24,797 bases of DNA from Bacteroidota bacterium (GCA_027620595.1 JAQCDI010000004.1:1-24797), one strand, 5' to 3'. Shown: positions 1 through 8,527, numbered from the stretch's first letter. Translations and numbers: made by a program. Notes: a model not told the origin generated them from the letters alone.

Positions 1-3000
1 CGCATCAAGCCTGACCTTGTGGCCAACGGGGTATCGCTGCTCTCCTCCAAGTCCGGCAGTGACACGGAATACGGCGCTTCGTCGGGTACGTCGCAGGCGG
101 CGCCGGTCGTGACCGGCGCCGCTCTCCTGCTAGGGGAGCTCTGGGAGCGCAGCTTTCCGGGCACGAGGCCGCTCGCTTCCACCCTGAAGGCCCTGCTCCT
201 GCACGCAGCGGACGAAGCCGGAGAGGCCGAAGGCCCGGACTACCGCTTCGGCTGGGGACACCTCAATGCCGAACGGGCAGCCTTGATCATCCATCAGCAC
301 AGGGTTTCCGAATTGAGCCTGGCGCCCGTTCGCCCGCATCCGGTCTGGATCTTCGAGGGGGACCTGGAAGCCGGCCAGACCGAGACGTTCGAGGTGGCCT
401 GGCCCGGCGACCTTCCCTTCCGCGCCACGCTGGTCTGGACCGACCCGGCCGGCGACGTGCGCCCGCCGGTCCTGGACGATCCAACCCTGCGCCTGGTGCA
501 TGACCTGGACCTCACGGCGGAAGCAGCCGGAACGGCGCACTTCCCCTGGATCCTGGATCCGGTGAACCCATCGGCTCCTGCTGCGCGCGGTGTAAACCTG
601 CGGGACAATGTCGAGCAGGTGGTCTTCGACGCCGGGCAGGGGATGGTCCGCATCCGGGTCTCGGCGCCCGCCTCGCTTACCCGACCCCATCAGAGCTATT
701 CGCTGGTCATCGGTTCACCCACACCCCTCCAGGAAGGTGGTATGGAGTCCACGGTGGCCGGTGTGGTGCGGCTCGGCAACGCGCCCCTTCAGGACATCAA
801 CGTGCGGCTCAGTGGCCCGGTCGTTCGCGGCTCGACTACCGGCAGCGATGGCGTGTTCATGGTGGACGACCTGCCGCCTGGCACGTATCAACTCAGCGTG
901 GACCCGCATGTCCTGGCGTTCGATGGGCATCCCCTCACGATCCGCCTGCCCGAGGACGCCGGTCGGTACGATCTGCAGGCCTCATCGGCGCTGTCGAGCC
1001 TCGCGCCCCGCATATTCACGTCGACCCGGCTGCTCGAGAGCGGCGAACAGGGCGCCGCTCGGGATGTCTCCACCGTGGCGGCGGGTGGCGTCTACGGCGT
1101 CGAACTCTTTTTCCGGGAAGTGGACGGCGTGGAACTGGCCGGCTCGCCCGTCATCCTGGACACGGAATTCGACCAACGCGTGGCGCCTTTCACCGGCGTA
1201 GCCGGCGACAGGCTTGGTTCCCTGGCCGCCGCCGAGCGCCTGGTACGCACGGAGGACGGATCGCTCCGATTCCGGATCCCGATCCTCTGGCTGGACGGGG
1301 ACGCGCCGGAGGGAGCGGTTGTGCGCCTTCCGTATACCGTCCGTCGCGGCGATGTATTCGGATCCATCGTCCACGTGGACACCCTGGAGTTGCGCGTTGC
1401 CGGGCGAGACCTCGCGCCGCCCCTGGCCCTGGCCTCGGTCCGTTCGGCCGGCTTGTCGTTTGCGCCCCCCGGCGACGACCTGGAAGTGGCCGCAGCCTTC
1501 CTCGACGGCAGCGGAATCCGCTCGGCCACCGCCCGGCTCGTGGACCGGTTCGACACCACCCGGGTCTGGGCAAGTTTTCCGCTCCGGGATTCAGGGGATT
1601 TGGTCGGAGACCTGGACTATATCCAGGGGGATGGCATCTTCTCGGCGCGGCACTTCCCTTCGGTCGAGGCCGAGTTCCAACTCCGCGTAGAGGCCGAGGA
1701 TGGCGCCGGGAATGTCTCGGACCGCCTGTTGCCGGCCTGGTACACATCGGCGCCGTTCCGGGACGGCGGTTCGCTGCTGTTCCTGGGCTGGAATGAACCC
1801 GGATCGCGCACCAACGCCTGGCTGCGGGATCTGGAGACCCTCGGAGAGACGCCCTCCTGGTGGGAGTCCTTCGTCCGGGGGGCGGTCCCGGCTGAAGCCG
1901 TGACCGGTTTCGACCGGCTCTGGGTGGGCCGTCACAGCGTTCCCCTCTCGGCCGGAACGGATCTGGATCGCGTACGGGACCACGTGGCAGCGGGCCGCCG
2001 TCTGCACCTGGTCGGGAGCCGGCCCGTGTCGGGCAGTGAGGCCGAATCCTGGTTGGCCGATGCCACGGGAATCCGGCTGGGCCCTCCGGTACCTGCGGAT
2101 ACCGTCCGCGGAATGGGTCCGCTGGCTGGCCTTTTCATGAGCCTCAGTGGCGAGAATCCACCTGCCGAATTGATCCTGCCTGCACACGCCCAACCCCTGC
2201 TCCAGCACGGTGAACGGATTCTGGCCGCACGATCGGGTGGGGTCGTGGTGTCGAGTGTGGGCATCGGCCACTTCCCTTCTGCGTCGCAGGATCGCCTTTT
2301 CGCCGAGGCCCTCCTGTTCGAGGAGTCAGGCCAGGTGCGGGGGCTGCAGACGCCCGTCCTCGTGTCCCCCCGACCGGACTCCGTACTGCAAGCGTGGACC
2401 AACTCCATCCGGCTCGAGTGGGACCTGCAGCCCTGGGCCACGTACCGCGTGGAAGTGGCCACGGATTCGCTCTTTGACGAGGTGGCTTTTGCCTTAGAAA
2501 CCGACGAAACCGCCGTCCGCGTGGGGCCGCTGGAAAGGGGGCGAACCTTCTTCTGGCGGGTCGAAGCCAGCAATCCGGCCGGATCTTCGGGCTGGAATAC
2601 CCCACGCCGTTTCCTGAGCCGGGAGGCCAATCTGGCCCCTTCGGTGATCGTGGCCAGCGACACGCTGCGCACGGGCGAGCGCCGTCTGCGATCCTACCTG
2701 CCCAATGAGCGCTATTTCCTGGACCCGAACGCCGATGTGCTGACGTATTCGGCCACGGTGGACAGCACGCATGTCGTCGAAGTGGAGCTGATCCCATCGG
2801 GGATCTATCTGACGCCGCTGGCCGTCGGCCGGGCGGTGGTGACGTTGCAGGCTACAGATCCCGAGGGCCTGTCGGCCGCCGTGCCCATCCATGTCTACGT
2901 GGCAGAGAATCATCCGCCATCAGCCGAAGGATGGCCCTCCAACCCGCAGTACATGAAACCGGGAACGGTGCGCTCCTGGCCACTGACCGAACTCATCACG

Positions 3001-3777
3001 GAACCCGATGGGGACCTGTTGGCCTGGTGGGTCTACAATGACAACGCGGACATCACGGAGGCGCGCGTGGAAGACGACCACCTGGTGATAGAAGCGCGCG
3101 CTCCCGGTATCGGATACATGGCGCTCGAGGCCCATGATCTGCGCGGCGGCGCGATCACCGAGTCGTTGGTCATCCAGGTGCGCGAAAACGCGCCGCCGCG
3201 TCGCAATCCGCGCGTTGCGCCACCCGAGTTCTTCCCCGGAGATACGCTTGCGCTGGCCCTGCCAGCCTATGTGGAGGATCCGGAGATGGACCGGGTCCAT
3301 GTCCGCCTCGTGGATGCAGGGTCCGCCCTGCTTGAGGCCCGGGTGGTACAGGACACCCTGTATACCCATTTGTACCCCGATCCAGCGCTGGCTGCCGACG
3401 CCTGGGTGGACCTGGTCTTTACCGATGTCTTCGGGGATTCGCTCCGTGTCACCTTGCCGCTGCGACTGCAGGCGGCCGCCGTGATGCGGACCCTCGATGG
3501 CACGACCCCCGAGAAGTTCGAGTCGGGACCGACCTTCCCGCAGCCGTTCCGCGACCGGGTGACCCTCCCGTTTGCCCTGCCTTCGGCCTCCCGGGTGCGG
3601 CTCGACATCTTCGACTCGCTGGGCCGGCACGTGGCGCGCATCACGGATCGGGACATGCCGGCCGGCATGCATCGTCTCGAGTGGCGCCCGGCCTCGCGCA
3701 TGCCGGCCGGCAATTACTATTATCATCTCCAGGCAGGGTCCCGCATCCGGCGCGGCATCCTGGTCTACGTCCCCTGA
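1..3777 (+). CDS. Secreted subtilisin-like (S8) serine protease with T9SS sorting domain, 5'-truncated by window edge
   Basis: Frame 1 is open from base 1, so only the C-terminal ~1258 residues are present. The fragment opens inside the peptidase domain: KPDLVANG, then GTSQAAP with the catalytic Ser codon at 91-93. The Asp and His of the triad must lie upstream. After the catalytic domain come a beta-barrel region (to about base 720) as in KP-43-type subtilases, a carboxypeptidase-regulatory-like repeat (about 745-1000), and an alpha/beta-looking region at about 1770-2340 that I do not recognise. These are followed by a fibronectin III-like domain (about 2365-2615) and two or three cadherin/Ig-like repeats (about 2640-3480). 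The last ~80 residues form a T9SS type-A tail (LDIFDSLGRHVA, MPAGNYYYHLQ). The protein is inferred to be exported by Sec and then T9SS and to act at or beyond the cell surface. Substrate is unknown. It ends at TGA 3775-3777. Confidence 0.9.
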   Translation, partial: RIKPDLVANGVSLLSSKSGSDTEYGASSGTSQAAPVVTGAALLLGELWERSFPGTRPLASTLKALLLHAADEAGEAEGPDYRFGWGHLNAERAALIIHQHRVSELSLAPVRPHPVWIFEGDLEAGQTETFEVAWPGDLPFRATLVWTDPAGDVRPPVLDDPTLRLVHDLDLTAEAAGTAHFPWILDPVNPSAPAARGVNLRDNVEQVVFDAGQGMVRIRVSAPASLTRPHQSYSLVIGSPTPLQEGGMESTVAGVVRLGNAPLQDINVRLSGPVVRGSTTGSDGVFMVDDLPPGTYQLSVDPHVLAFDGHPLTIRLPEDAGRYDLQASSALSSLAPRIFTSTRLLESGEQGAARDVSTVAAGGVYGVELFFREVDGVELAGSPVILDTEFDQRVAPFTGVAGDRLGSLAAAERLVRTEDGSLRFRIPILWLDGDAPEGAVVRLPYTVRRGDVFGSIVHVDTLELRVAGRDLAPPLALASVRSAGLSFAPPGDDLEVAAAFLDGSGIRSATARLVDRFDTTRVWASFPLRDSGDLVGDLDYIQGDGIFSARHFPSVEAEFQLRVEAEDGAGNVSDRLLPAWYTSAPFRDGGSLLFLGWNEPGSRTNAWLRDLETLGETPSWWESFVRGAVPAEAVTGFDRLWVGRHSVPLSAGTDLDRVRDHVAAGRRLHLVGSRPVSGSEAESWLADATGIRLGPPVPADTVRGMGPLAGLFMSLSGENPPAELILPAHAQPLLQHGERILAARSGGVVVSSVGIGHFPSASQDRLFAEALLFEESGQVRGLQTPVLVSPRPDSVLQAWTNSIRLEWDLQPWATYRVEVATDSLFDEVAFALETDETAVRVGPLERGRTFFWRVEASNPAGSSGWNTPRRFLSREANLAPSVIVASDTLRTGERRLRSYLPNERYFLDPNADVLTYSATVDSTHVVEVELIPSGIYLTPLAVGRAVVTLQATDPEGLSAAVPIHVYVAENHPPSAEGWPSNPQYMKPGTVRSWPLTELITEPDGDLLAWWVYNDNADITEARVEDDHLVIEARAPGIGYMALEAHDLRGGAITESLVIQVRENAPPRRNPRVAPPEFFPGDTLALALPAYVEDPEMDRVHVRLVDAGSALLEARVVQDTLYTHLYPDPALAADAWVDLVFTDVFGDSLRVTLPLRLQAAAVMRTLDGTTPEKFESGPTFPQPFRDRVTLPFALPSASRVRLDIFDSLGRHVARITDRDMPAGMHRLEWRPASRMPAGNYYYHLQAGSRIRRGILVYVP

Positions 3778-3814
3778 GCCCCAGACACTGAACCCTCATT
3801 CCAGCCACCAATCA

Positions 3815-3839
3815 TAATGTAACAGAAATGGTTACATTA
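3815..3839. promoter_or_regulatory. Perfect 9-bp inverted repeat (operator-like) in the leader of the beta-lactamase-like gene
   Basis: TAATGTAAC (3815-3823), a 7-base spacer, then GTTACATTA (3831-3839) form a perfect hyphenated palindrome ending 15 bases before the preferred ATG at 3855. The possible upstream ATG at 3828 falls inside it, which argues for the downstream start. The size and symmetry fit a dimeric repressor site. No regulator gene is adjacent, so the binding protein is unknown. As RNA it could also be a weak hairpin, but no T-tract follows. Confidence 0.5.
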
Positions 3840-3854
3840 CAAACAGCTCGATTC

Positions 3855-4781
3855 ATGCGCATTTCAGCTCTTTTCCTCCCGCTTGCCCTCTTCCTTGCCA
3901 GCTGCGGCGGACCCTCACGGCCCGACCTGCTCGAGATCGGAGCGGACATCGCGCCCCTGATCGACGCCTTCGACGGACGCGCCGGCGTGTATATCAAGGA
4001 CCTGGTTACGGGCCAGGAGCTGGCCATCAACGCCGACACGCTCTATCCGACCGCCAGCATGATCAAGGTGCCCATCATGGTGGCAGTTTTCGACCGGTTG
4101 GAGCGCGGCGAACTGGCTTATCAGCAAGAACTGGTCTATACCGACTCGCTCTTCTATTCGGACGACGATCTGACTGGGGAATTCCGGGACAGCGCCACCG
4201 TCCTGCTCTCGGAAATGGTCATGCTGTCCATTTCCAAGTCGGACAACACGGCCAGCCTGTGGCTGCAGGAACTGGCAGGAACGGGCGTGGCCATCAACGA
4301 ATGGCTGGCCAACCACGGCTTTGTTGGTACGCGCATGAATTCGCGGACGCCTGGCCGCCGGGTTGACTGGGAGACGTACGGCTGGGGACAGACCACACCG
4401 CGGGAGATGGCGCGCCTGATGGAGATGATTGCCACCGGGCAGGCCGTCAGCCCGGCGGCCAGCGAGGAAATGCTCCGCGTCCTGCAGCGGCCGTACTGGG
4501 ATGACGAAGCCCTGTCGCAGATCCCACCAGCCATCGAGGTGGCCTCGAAGAACGGGGCCGTGAGCGCCTCCAAGTCCGAAGTCCTGCTCGTTCATGCCCC
4601 CTCGGGACCCTATCTCTTCTGCGTGATCACGGCCGACCAGGCCGATACCCGCTGGGCGGCCGACAATGCGGGCTACGTCCTGATCCGGGACATTTCCCGC
4701 CTGCTCTGGAACACTTTCGAGCCGGACAGCCCCTATGCAGCTGCTCCGGGCTCGGAGCGCTATCGGGGATCTGACGAGTAA
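3855..4781 (+). CDS. Lipoprotein of the class A beta-lactamase-like serine hydrolase family
   Basis: The product has 308 residues. The start at 3855 gives a clean lipoprotein signal with lipobox LASC (Cys17); an in-frame ATG at 3828 would lie in a palindrome and precede the signal. The penicillin-recognising fold is shown by SMIK (Ser68, Lys71), SDN (129-131), TTPREMARL (180-188) and a KNG triad (232-234) in place of KTG. The omega-loop ExxLN signature holding the deacylating Glu166 of true class A enzymes is not seen at the expected spacing after SDN. Real beta-lactam hydrolysis is therefore doubtful; a D,D-peptidase/esterase-like or peptidoglycan-related role is possible. Lipid anchoring would place it at the outer membrane or periplasmic face. 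It stands alone on its strand after the protease gene, with a palindromic operator-like site in its leader. Confidence 0.85.
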   Translation: MRISALFLPLALFLASCGGPSRPDLLEIGADIAPLIDAFDGRAGVYIKDLVTGQELAINADTLYPTASMIKVPIMVAVFDRLERGELAYQQELVYTDSLFYSDDDLTGEFRDSATVLLSEMVMLSISKSDNTASLWLQELAGTGVAINEWLANHGFVGTRMNSRTPGRRVDWETYGWGQTTPREMARLMEMIATGQAVSPAASEEMLRVLQRPYWDDEALSQIPPAIEVASKNGAVSASKSEVLLVHAPSGPYLFCVITADQADTRWAADNAGYVLIRDISRLLWNTFEPDSPYAAAPGSERYRGSDE

Positions 4782-4934
4782 AGGCCCAGCGAACGCGAGG
4801 ATTTCCTACACACGCGTGAGGGTTCCGCCTACGTGGAATGTGAGCGGCGCTTGCCATTCTGTCCTTGGCCTGAAATCCCACATCGCAAGGGCTTGCGGTT
4901 CGCCCGGAAAACCGTCCGGCCCTGGAGACCCACC

Positions 4935-5630
4935 ATGCGCACTTTCCTGCTTTCGATCCTGACAGCGTCCCTTCTCCTGCTCCCCGCCTGTTCTTCGGGG
5001 GACAAGGAAGATGCCCCACCGGCCAACGAACCCACGGTGGCTGTCCCCGCCACCGACACGGCCGTCTACGTGGTCTTCGGGCATGAAGTCCGGGATTACG
5101 CGGTCTGGAGGCAAGTGCACGAAGATCTCGGTGCGGTCCGCGAGGCGTGGGGCATTACGGACGCCTATCTCATGCAGGGCGCCGACGAGGACTCGGTGGT
5201 TTGGATGATGATGAAGGCCCCCGATGCCGAAGCCGCCCATAATTTCATGGTGGATCCGGCCCTTGCGCGTCTCATGGATACCCAGGGCGTGGAAGGCGAG
5301 GTCTATCGGGCCATCCTGGCCCCGGGATACCGCAACTCCTTCAACCCCGAGGACTTCCCCAACCGGATCATCGTGCAACACGACGTGCGGGAGTTCGATG
5401 CCTGGAAGCGGGTATTTGACGGCCACGTGGGTTCGCGCGAACGCGCAGGACTCGTGGACCTCTTCGTCTCCTACCCGATTGACGACACGCTCGATGTGCA
5501 CATGATGTTCGGCGTCACGGACGACGGGGCCCTGACCGAATACATGTCCTCGGCGCCACTCCGCGCGGCCATGCGCCTCTCCGGTGTCGTGGGCGAACCG
5601 AAGGCCTACTTCGTTCGGACGGCAGACTGA
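4935..5630 (+). CDS. Lipoprotein with two tandem dimeric alpha/beta-barrel-like repeats, function unknown
   Basis: The product has 231 residues. The start at 4935 is chosen because GGAG (4924-4927) lies 7 bases upstream and the sequence then reads as a lipoprotein signal with lipobox LPAC. An Asp/Glu/Pro-rich linker is followed by two similar units of ~75-80 residues. The first starts AVYVVFGHEVRDYAVWRQV and the second IIVQHDVREFDAWKRVFD; each continues with a short strand and a helix ending near an LxxxM(D/R) segment. The beta-x-W-x-x-x pattern is that of stress-responsive or antibiotic-monooxygenase-like ferredoxin-fold barrels, which normally dimerise. Here the duplication could form the barrel within one chain. 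No catalytic residues can be assigned. It may be co-transcribed with the upstream hydrolase, though a 153-base gap separates them. Confidence 0.75.
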   Translation: MRTFLLSILTASLLLLPACSSGDKEDAPPANEPTVAVPATDTAVYVVFGHEVRDYAVWRQVHEDLGAVREAWGITDAYLMQGADEDSVVWMMMKAPDAEAAHNFMVDPALARLMDTQGVEGEVYRAILAPGYRNSFNPEDFPNRIIVQHDVREFDAWKRVFDGHVGSRERAGLVDLFVSYPIDDTLDVHMMFGVTDDGALTEYMSSAPLRAAMRLSGVVGEPKAYFVRTAD

Positions 5631-5672
5631 TCGCGGCTTCCGAAAATGCCAGGGGCCAATAATTCACACGGC

Positions 5673-5790
5673 CATAACAGCTTCCCGGACAGATCGCATC
5701 ACCTGACAATAACGGTTCGCCCGAATCCCGATGGGGAGCAAGGTCATAACAGAGCGATAATGCGGGGATAATGTTCTGGTACAATAACGG
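5673..5790. repeat. Two pairs of short direct repeats in the leader of the phosphoesterase-glycosyltransferase operon
   Basis: The 208-base gap upstream of the phosphoesterase gene is locally AT-rich. CATAACAG occurs at 5673-5680 and 5745-5752 (72 bases apart). ACAATAACGG occurs at 5706-5715 and 5781-5790 (75 bases apart). The order is the same in both sets, so this looks like an old ~75-base tandem duplication or a pair of phased binding sites. A strong AGGAGG lies at 5800-5805 but is not followed by a convincing reading frame. Confidence 0.35.
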
Positions 5791-5838
5791 AAGTAAGCTA
5801 GGAGGCGTTCGTGTACGGGTCCATCAACCGGGAAGGAC

Positions 5839-6726
5839 ATGTCCCACGCCAACGAACCCACATCCCACCGCTTCCGCACCATCTGGATCTCGGATTTCCA
5901 TCTGGGTACCAAGCACACGCGCGTGGCCGACCTGCTCGACTTCCTGCGCCACATGGACAGCGCCCATCTTTTCCTTGTGGGGGACATCTTCGATGGATGG
6001 GCCCTCTCGCGCACCTGGTACTGGAAGCAATCACACAACGATGTGGTGCAGAAGCTGCTTCGCAAGGGACGCAAGGGCACACGGATCGTCTACATCCCCG
6101 GCAACCACGACGAGTTTGCCCGGGACTATGTCGGGCACCGCTTCGGAGACATCCTGGTGGAGCGGGAAACCACCCACGAATTGCTTGATGGAACCAAAGT
6201 CCTTGTGCTGCATGGGGATGAATTCGACGGCATCATCCGCTACGCCCGCTGGCTTCAGATCCTGGGTGCGATTGCGTACGGATTTGCCCTCGGACTGAAC
6301 AGCCTCTTCAACCGCGTCCGCCTGGCCCTTGGAAGACCGTACTGGTCCCTCTCGGCCTACCTCAAGCAGCGCACGAAGAAGGCCCTGCAGTACGTCGATG
6401 ATTTCGAGCAACTAGTTGCCGAAAAAGCGCGGGAAGAAGGTGTCGACGGCGTGGTCTGCGGTCACATCCATCAGGCCGAGATGCGCACGATCGAAGGGAT
6501 CCGCTATATGAACACCGGGGACTGGGTGGAGAGCTGCACGGCGTTGGTGGAGCACCTCGACGGACGCCTCGAACTGCTGGACTGGACGGACGCGGCCACG
6601 CGCGAGCGGTTCTCTCTGGAGCACGCCGTTGCACCCGATCAGCAGGAGCTGTTTTCCCGCGGGGATGGCCTGCCCGGTCGCGTTCCCGTAATGACACCGA
6701 CAACCAATCTGACAGAGGCGAACTGA
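5839..6726 (+). CDS. LpxH/YbbF-type metallophosphoesterase (UDP-2,3-diacylglucosamine pyrophosphatase-like)
   Basis: The product has 295 residues. The complete calcineurin-like metal-binding set is present: DFHLG (Asp19, His21), GDIFD (Asp49), GNHDE (88-92), HGDEFD (125-130) and GHIH (208-211). This arrangement and the sequence around HGDEFD match the UDP-2,3-diacylglucosamine hydrolase family, which removes UMP from the lipid A precursor. The ~295-residue length is longer than enteric LpxH (about 240), with ~45 extra C-terminal residues. It could be the housekeeping lipid A enzyme or a paralogue acting on another nucleotide-linked lipid. The stop TGA (6724-6726) shares its last base with the ATG of the glycosyltransferase, so the two are probably translationally coupled. 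AAGGA sits immediately before the ATG, and a better-placed AGGAGG lies 34 bases upstream. Confidence 0.85.
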   Translation: MSHANEPTSHRFRTIWISDFHLGTKHTRVADLLDFLRHMDSAHLFLVGDIFDGWALSRTWYWKQSHNDVVQKLLRKGRKGTRIVYIPGNHDEFARDYVGHRFGDILVERETTHELLDGTKVLVLHGDEFDGIIRYARWLQILGAIAYGFALGLNSLFNRVRLALGRPYWSLSAYLKQRTKKALQYVDDFEQLVAEKAREEGVDGVVCGHIHQAEMRTIEGIRYMNTGDWVESCTALVEHLDGRLELLDWTDAATRERFSLEHAVAPDQQELFSRGDGLPGRVPVMTPTTNLTEAN

Positions 6727-7880
6727 TGGGACTCCGCGTTGCATTCAATGTGCAGGGAGAGGGCCGAGGCCACATGACGCAGGCCATTGCCCTGGCAGAC
6801 ATGTTGCGTGCCGCAGGACATGAATTGGTCGGCGTGGAGGTGGGGAACGGCGAAGGAAGCCCGGTTCCGGCCTTCTTCGTGGAAAAGATGGCTTGCGAAG
6901 TGACCCGTCATGACAGTCCGATCATCAAACTGGATGCCGACTCCCGTTCCATCGACGTTTGGAGCACGACACTGGCGGCAGGTCGACTGGCGCTGCACTA
7001 CGTGGAAAGTGTCCGCTCCATGGAAGCCAACATCCGTCGTTGGAAACCGGATGTATTGGTGAACTTCTATGACCCGCTCTTCGGCTTCCTGTCGGCCGAT
7101 CTGCGCATTCCCCGCGTGGCCATTGCCCACCAATACATGTTCTATCATCCGCGGTATCCTTTCTCGCGGGGGACGCGCATCCAGCGCCAGGGCATGCTGC
7201 TTTTCACCCGATTGACCGCTTCTGGAGCCGATCGGCTGCTGGCGTTGAGCCTCTATCCGGCCGATGACCTGCCGCAGCACCGCGTGCGGGTGGTCCCTCC
7301 CATCCTGCGGTCCGAACTGTTCGAGCTCAAGGCAACCACACCGCAACCTCCATTCCTTCTTGCCTACCTGTGGCGTCCGGAGCTGCTGGGCGAGATCCGC
7401 GAGTGGTGCGAAGAGAACACTGATCTGCCGGTGCACTGCTTCCTGGATCATCCCCAGAAGAAGGAAGACGATCCCGTGCTGCCGAACCTCACCCTTCACC
7501 ACCTGCACGACCGCAAATTCCTGCGCATGATGGCCAGGTGCTCGGGCCTGGCCACGACGGCCGGATTCGAGACCACCGCCGAGGCCATGTGGCTCGAGAA
7601 ACCGCTGCTCATGGTGCCCACGCACATCGAACAGCAGTGCAATGCCCTGGATGCATCGTTGATGGGCGGCGCCTATGCGTCAGCGATGTTCGACCTGGAC
7701 CGGTTGCGACACATCAGCCCGCGCGACCAATCCTCTTTCAGGGCATGGGTCCGACAAGCCGACGGGGTATTCGTCCGCGAAATCGAGGAAGTGGCGGCCA
7801 ACCGACCTTTCGTGGCCTCCGCGCCCGCATTTTCGGGCGACGGGGCTCATCCATCGATGTGGGTTCCGATGGCGGGTTAA
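6726..7880 (+). CDS. GT-B fold glycosyltransferase (MurG/GT28-like)
   Basis: The product has 384 residues. The N-terminal Gly-rich loop GEGRGHMTQA (11-20) is the acceptor-side signature of MurG/UGT-like enzymes. The C-terminal nucleotide-sugar-binding segment reads TTAGFETTAEAMWLEKPLLM (277-296) with the usual Glu and Pro. A central HQYMFYHPRYPF segment (135-146) is typical of bacterial proteins annotated only as glycosyltransferase. There is no signal peptide, so it should work at the cytoplasmic membrane. It begins in the stop codon of the phosphoesterase gene, which suggests a two-step pathway on a lipid or envelope precursor. The donor and acceptor cannot be read from sequence. The gene ends in TTAA, which also supplies the stop codon of the opposing gene. 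Confidence 0.85.
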   Translation: MGLRVAFNVQGEGRGHMTQAIALADMLRAAGHELVGVEVGNGEGSPVPAFFVEKMACEVTRHDSPIIKLDADSRSIDVWSTTLAAGRLALHYVESVRSMEANIRRWKPDVLVNFYDPLFGFLSADLRIPRVAIAHQYMFYHPRYPFSRGTRIQRQGMLLFTRLTASGADRLLALSLYPADDLPQHRVRVVPPILRSELFELKATTPQPPFLLAYLWRPELLGEIREWCEENTDLPVHCFLDHPQKKEDDPVLPNLTLHHLHDRKFLRMMARCSGLATTAGFETTAEAMWLEKPLLMVPTHIEQQCNALDASLMGGAYASAMFDLDRLRHISPRDQSSFRAWVRQADGVFVREIEEVAANRPFVASAPAFSGDGAHPSMWVPMAG

Positions 7881-8527
7881 GGGGATTCGTAGATCCGGAA
7901 GACCCGCTTGATGGTCGAGACGATGGTCGTGGCGAGGATCGCCCCTGAAAACGCAAGGAAGATGTCCTTCTGCGCGTCCCAGACGTCCCCCTGCGTGCCC
8001 AGATAAGCGGGACCCTGTTCGGGAAAAAGGACGTCTGCCACACCCCATTCGATCAGTTCGTAGAATCCGCTGACCGACAGGGTGATTTCGATGGGTAAGG
8101 CCCAGGCCACCCAAGCAGGAAATCCCAGCCACTTCAGGAACAGCTCCCGCATGGGATAGGCCAGCAGGAAGCCGAAACTGAAGTGCACGATGCGGTCGTA
8201 GTGGTTGCGATCGGTGTCGAAAACGTCCTGCAGCCAGTACCCGAACGGGTTCTCGGCATAGGTGAACTTGGACCCGTAGACGTGCAGACAGAGGTAGACG
8301 CAGATGAGCAGGTAGCTCAGGTCGCTGAACTGATAGCGACGCCGGGTGACGACCAGGAAGCCGACGAAAAGGATGACGAGTACGTTTTCCAACACCCAGT
8401 TGGCCAGGTCGGGCGTCCCGACCAGCGAATACGTCCAGGCGGCCAGGAAAATGAGGGCGAACCCCTGAAGCCAACGGTTCTGCCCGAAAGGCGACCGGTG
8501 CGGAGAGATGGCATTGGTGAAGGGCAT
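7877..8527 (-). CDS. DUF2238 (YjdF-like) integral membrane protein
   Basis: The product has 216 residues, close to the ~205-210 of E. coli YjdF. Five to six hydrophobic segments are visible. The family core HYDRIVHFSFGFLLAYP, the following SGFYELIEW and AYLGTQGDVWDAQKD (conserved Asp, His, Glu and Gln in or beside membrane segments) are all intact. The start at 8527 (MPFTNA) is chosen because the upstream in-frame extension is Pro/Arg-rich and overlaps the divergent promoter region. The biochemical function of the family is not established. Its stop codon overlaps that of the convergent glycosyltransferase gene (TTAA, 7877-7880). Confidence 0.85.
   Translation of the reverse strand: MPFTNAISPHRSPFGQNRWLQGFALIFLAAWTYSLVGTPDLANWVLENVLVILFVGFLVVTRRRYQFSDLSYLLICVYLCLHVYGSKFTYAENPFGYWLQDVFDTDRNHYDRIVHFSFGFLLAYPMRELFLKWLGFPAWVAWALPIEITLSVSGFYELIEWGVADVLFPEQGPAYLGTQGDVWDAQKDIFLAFSGAILATTIVSTIKRVFRIYESP

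Noticed and set aside
5811..6188. GTG start after a strong AGGAGG giving a 125-residue product
   Set aside because: The frame overlaps the phosphoesterase gene and its product is Pro/Arg/His-rich with no domain character.
6639..7625. Long open frame (328 codons) on the minus strand
   Set aside because: Antisense to the glycosyltransferase; its composition is that of a shadow frame and no domain is visible.
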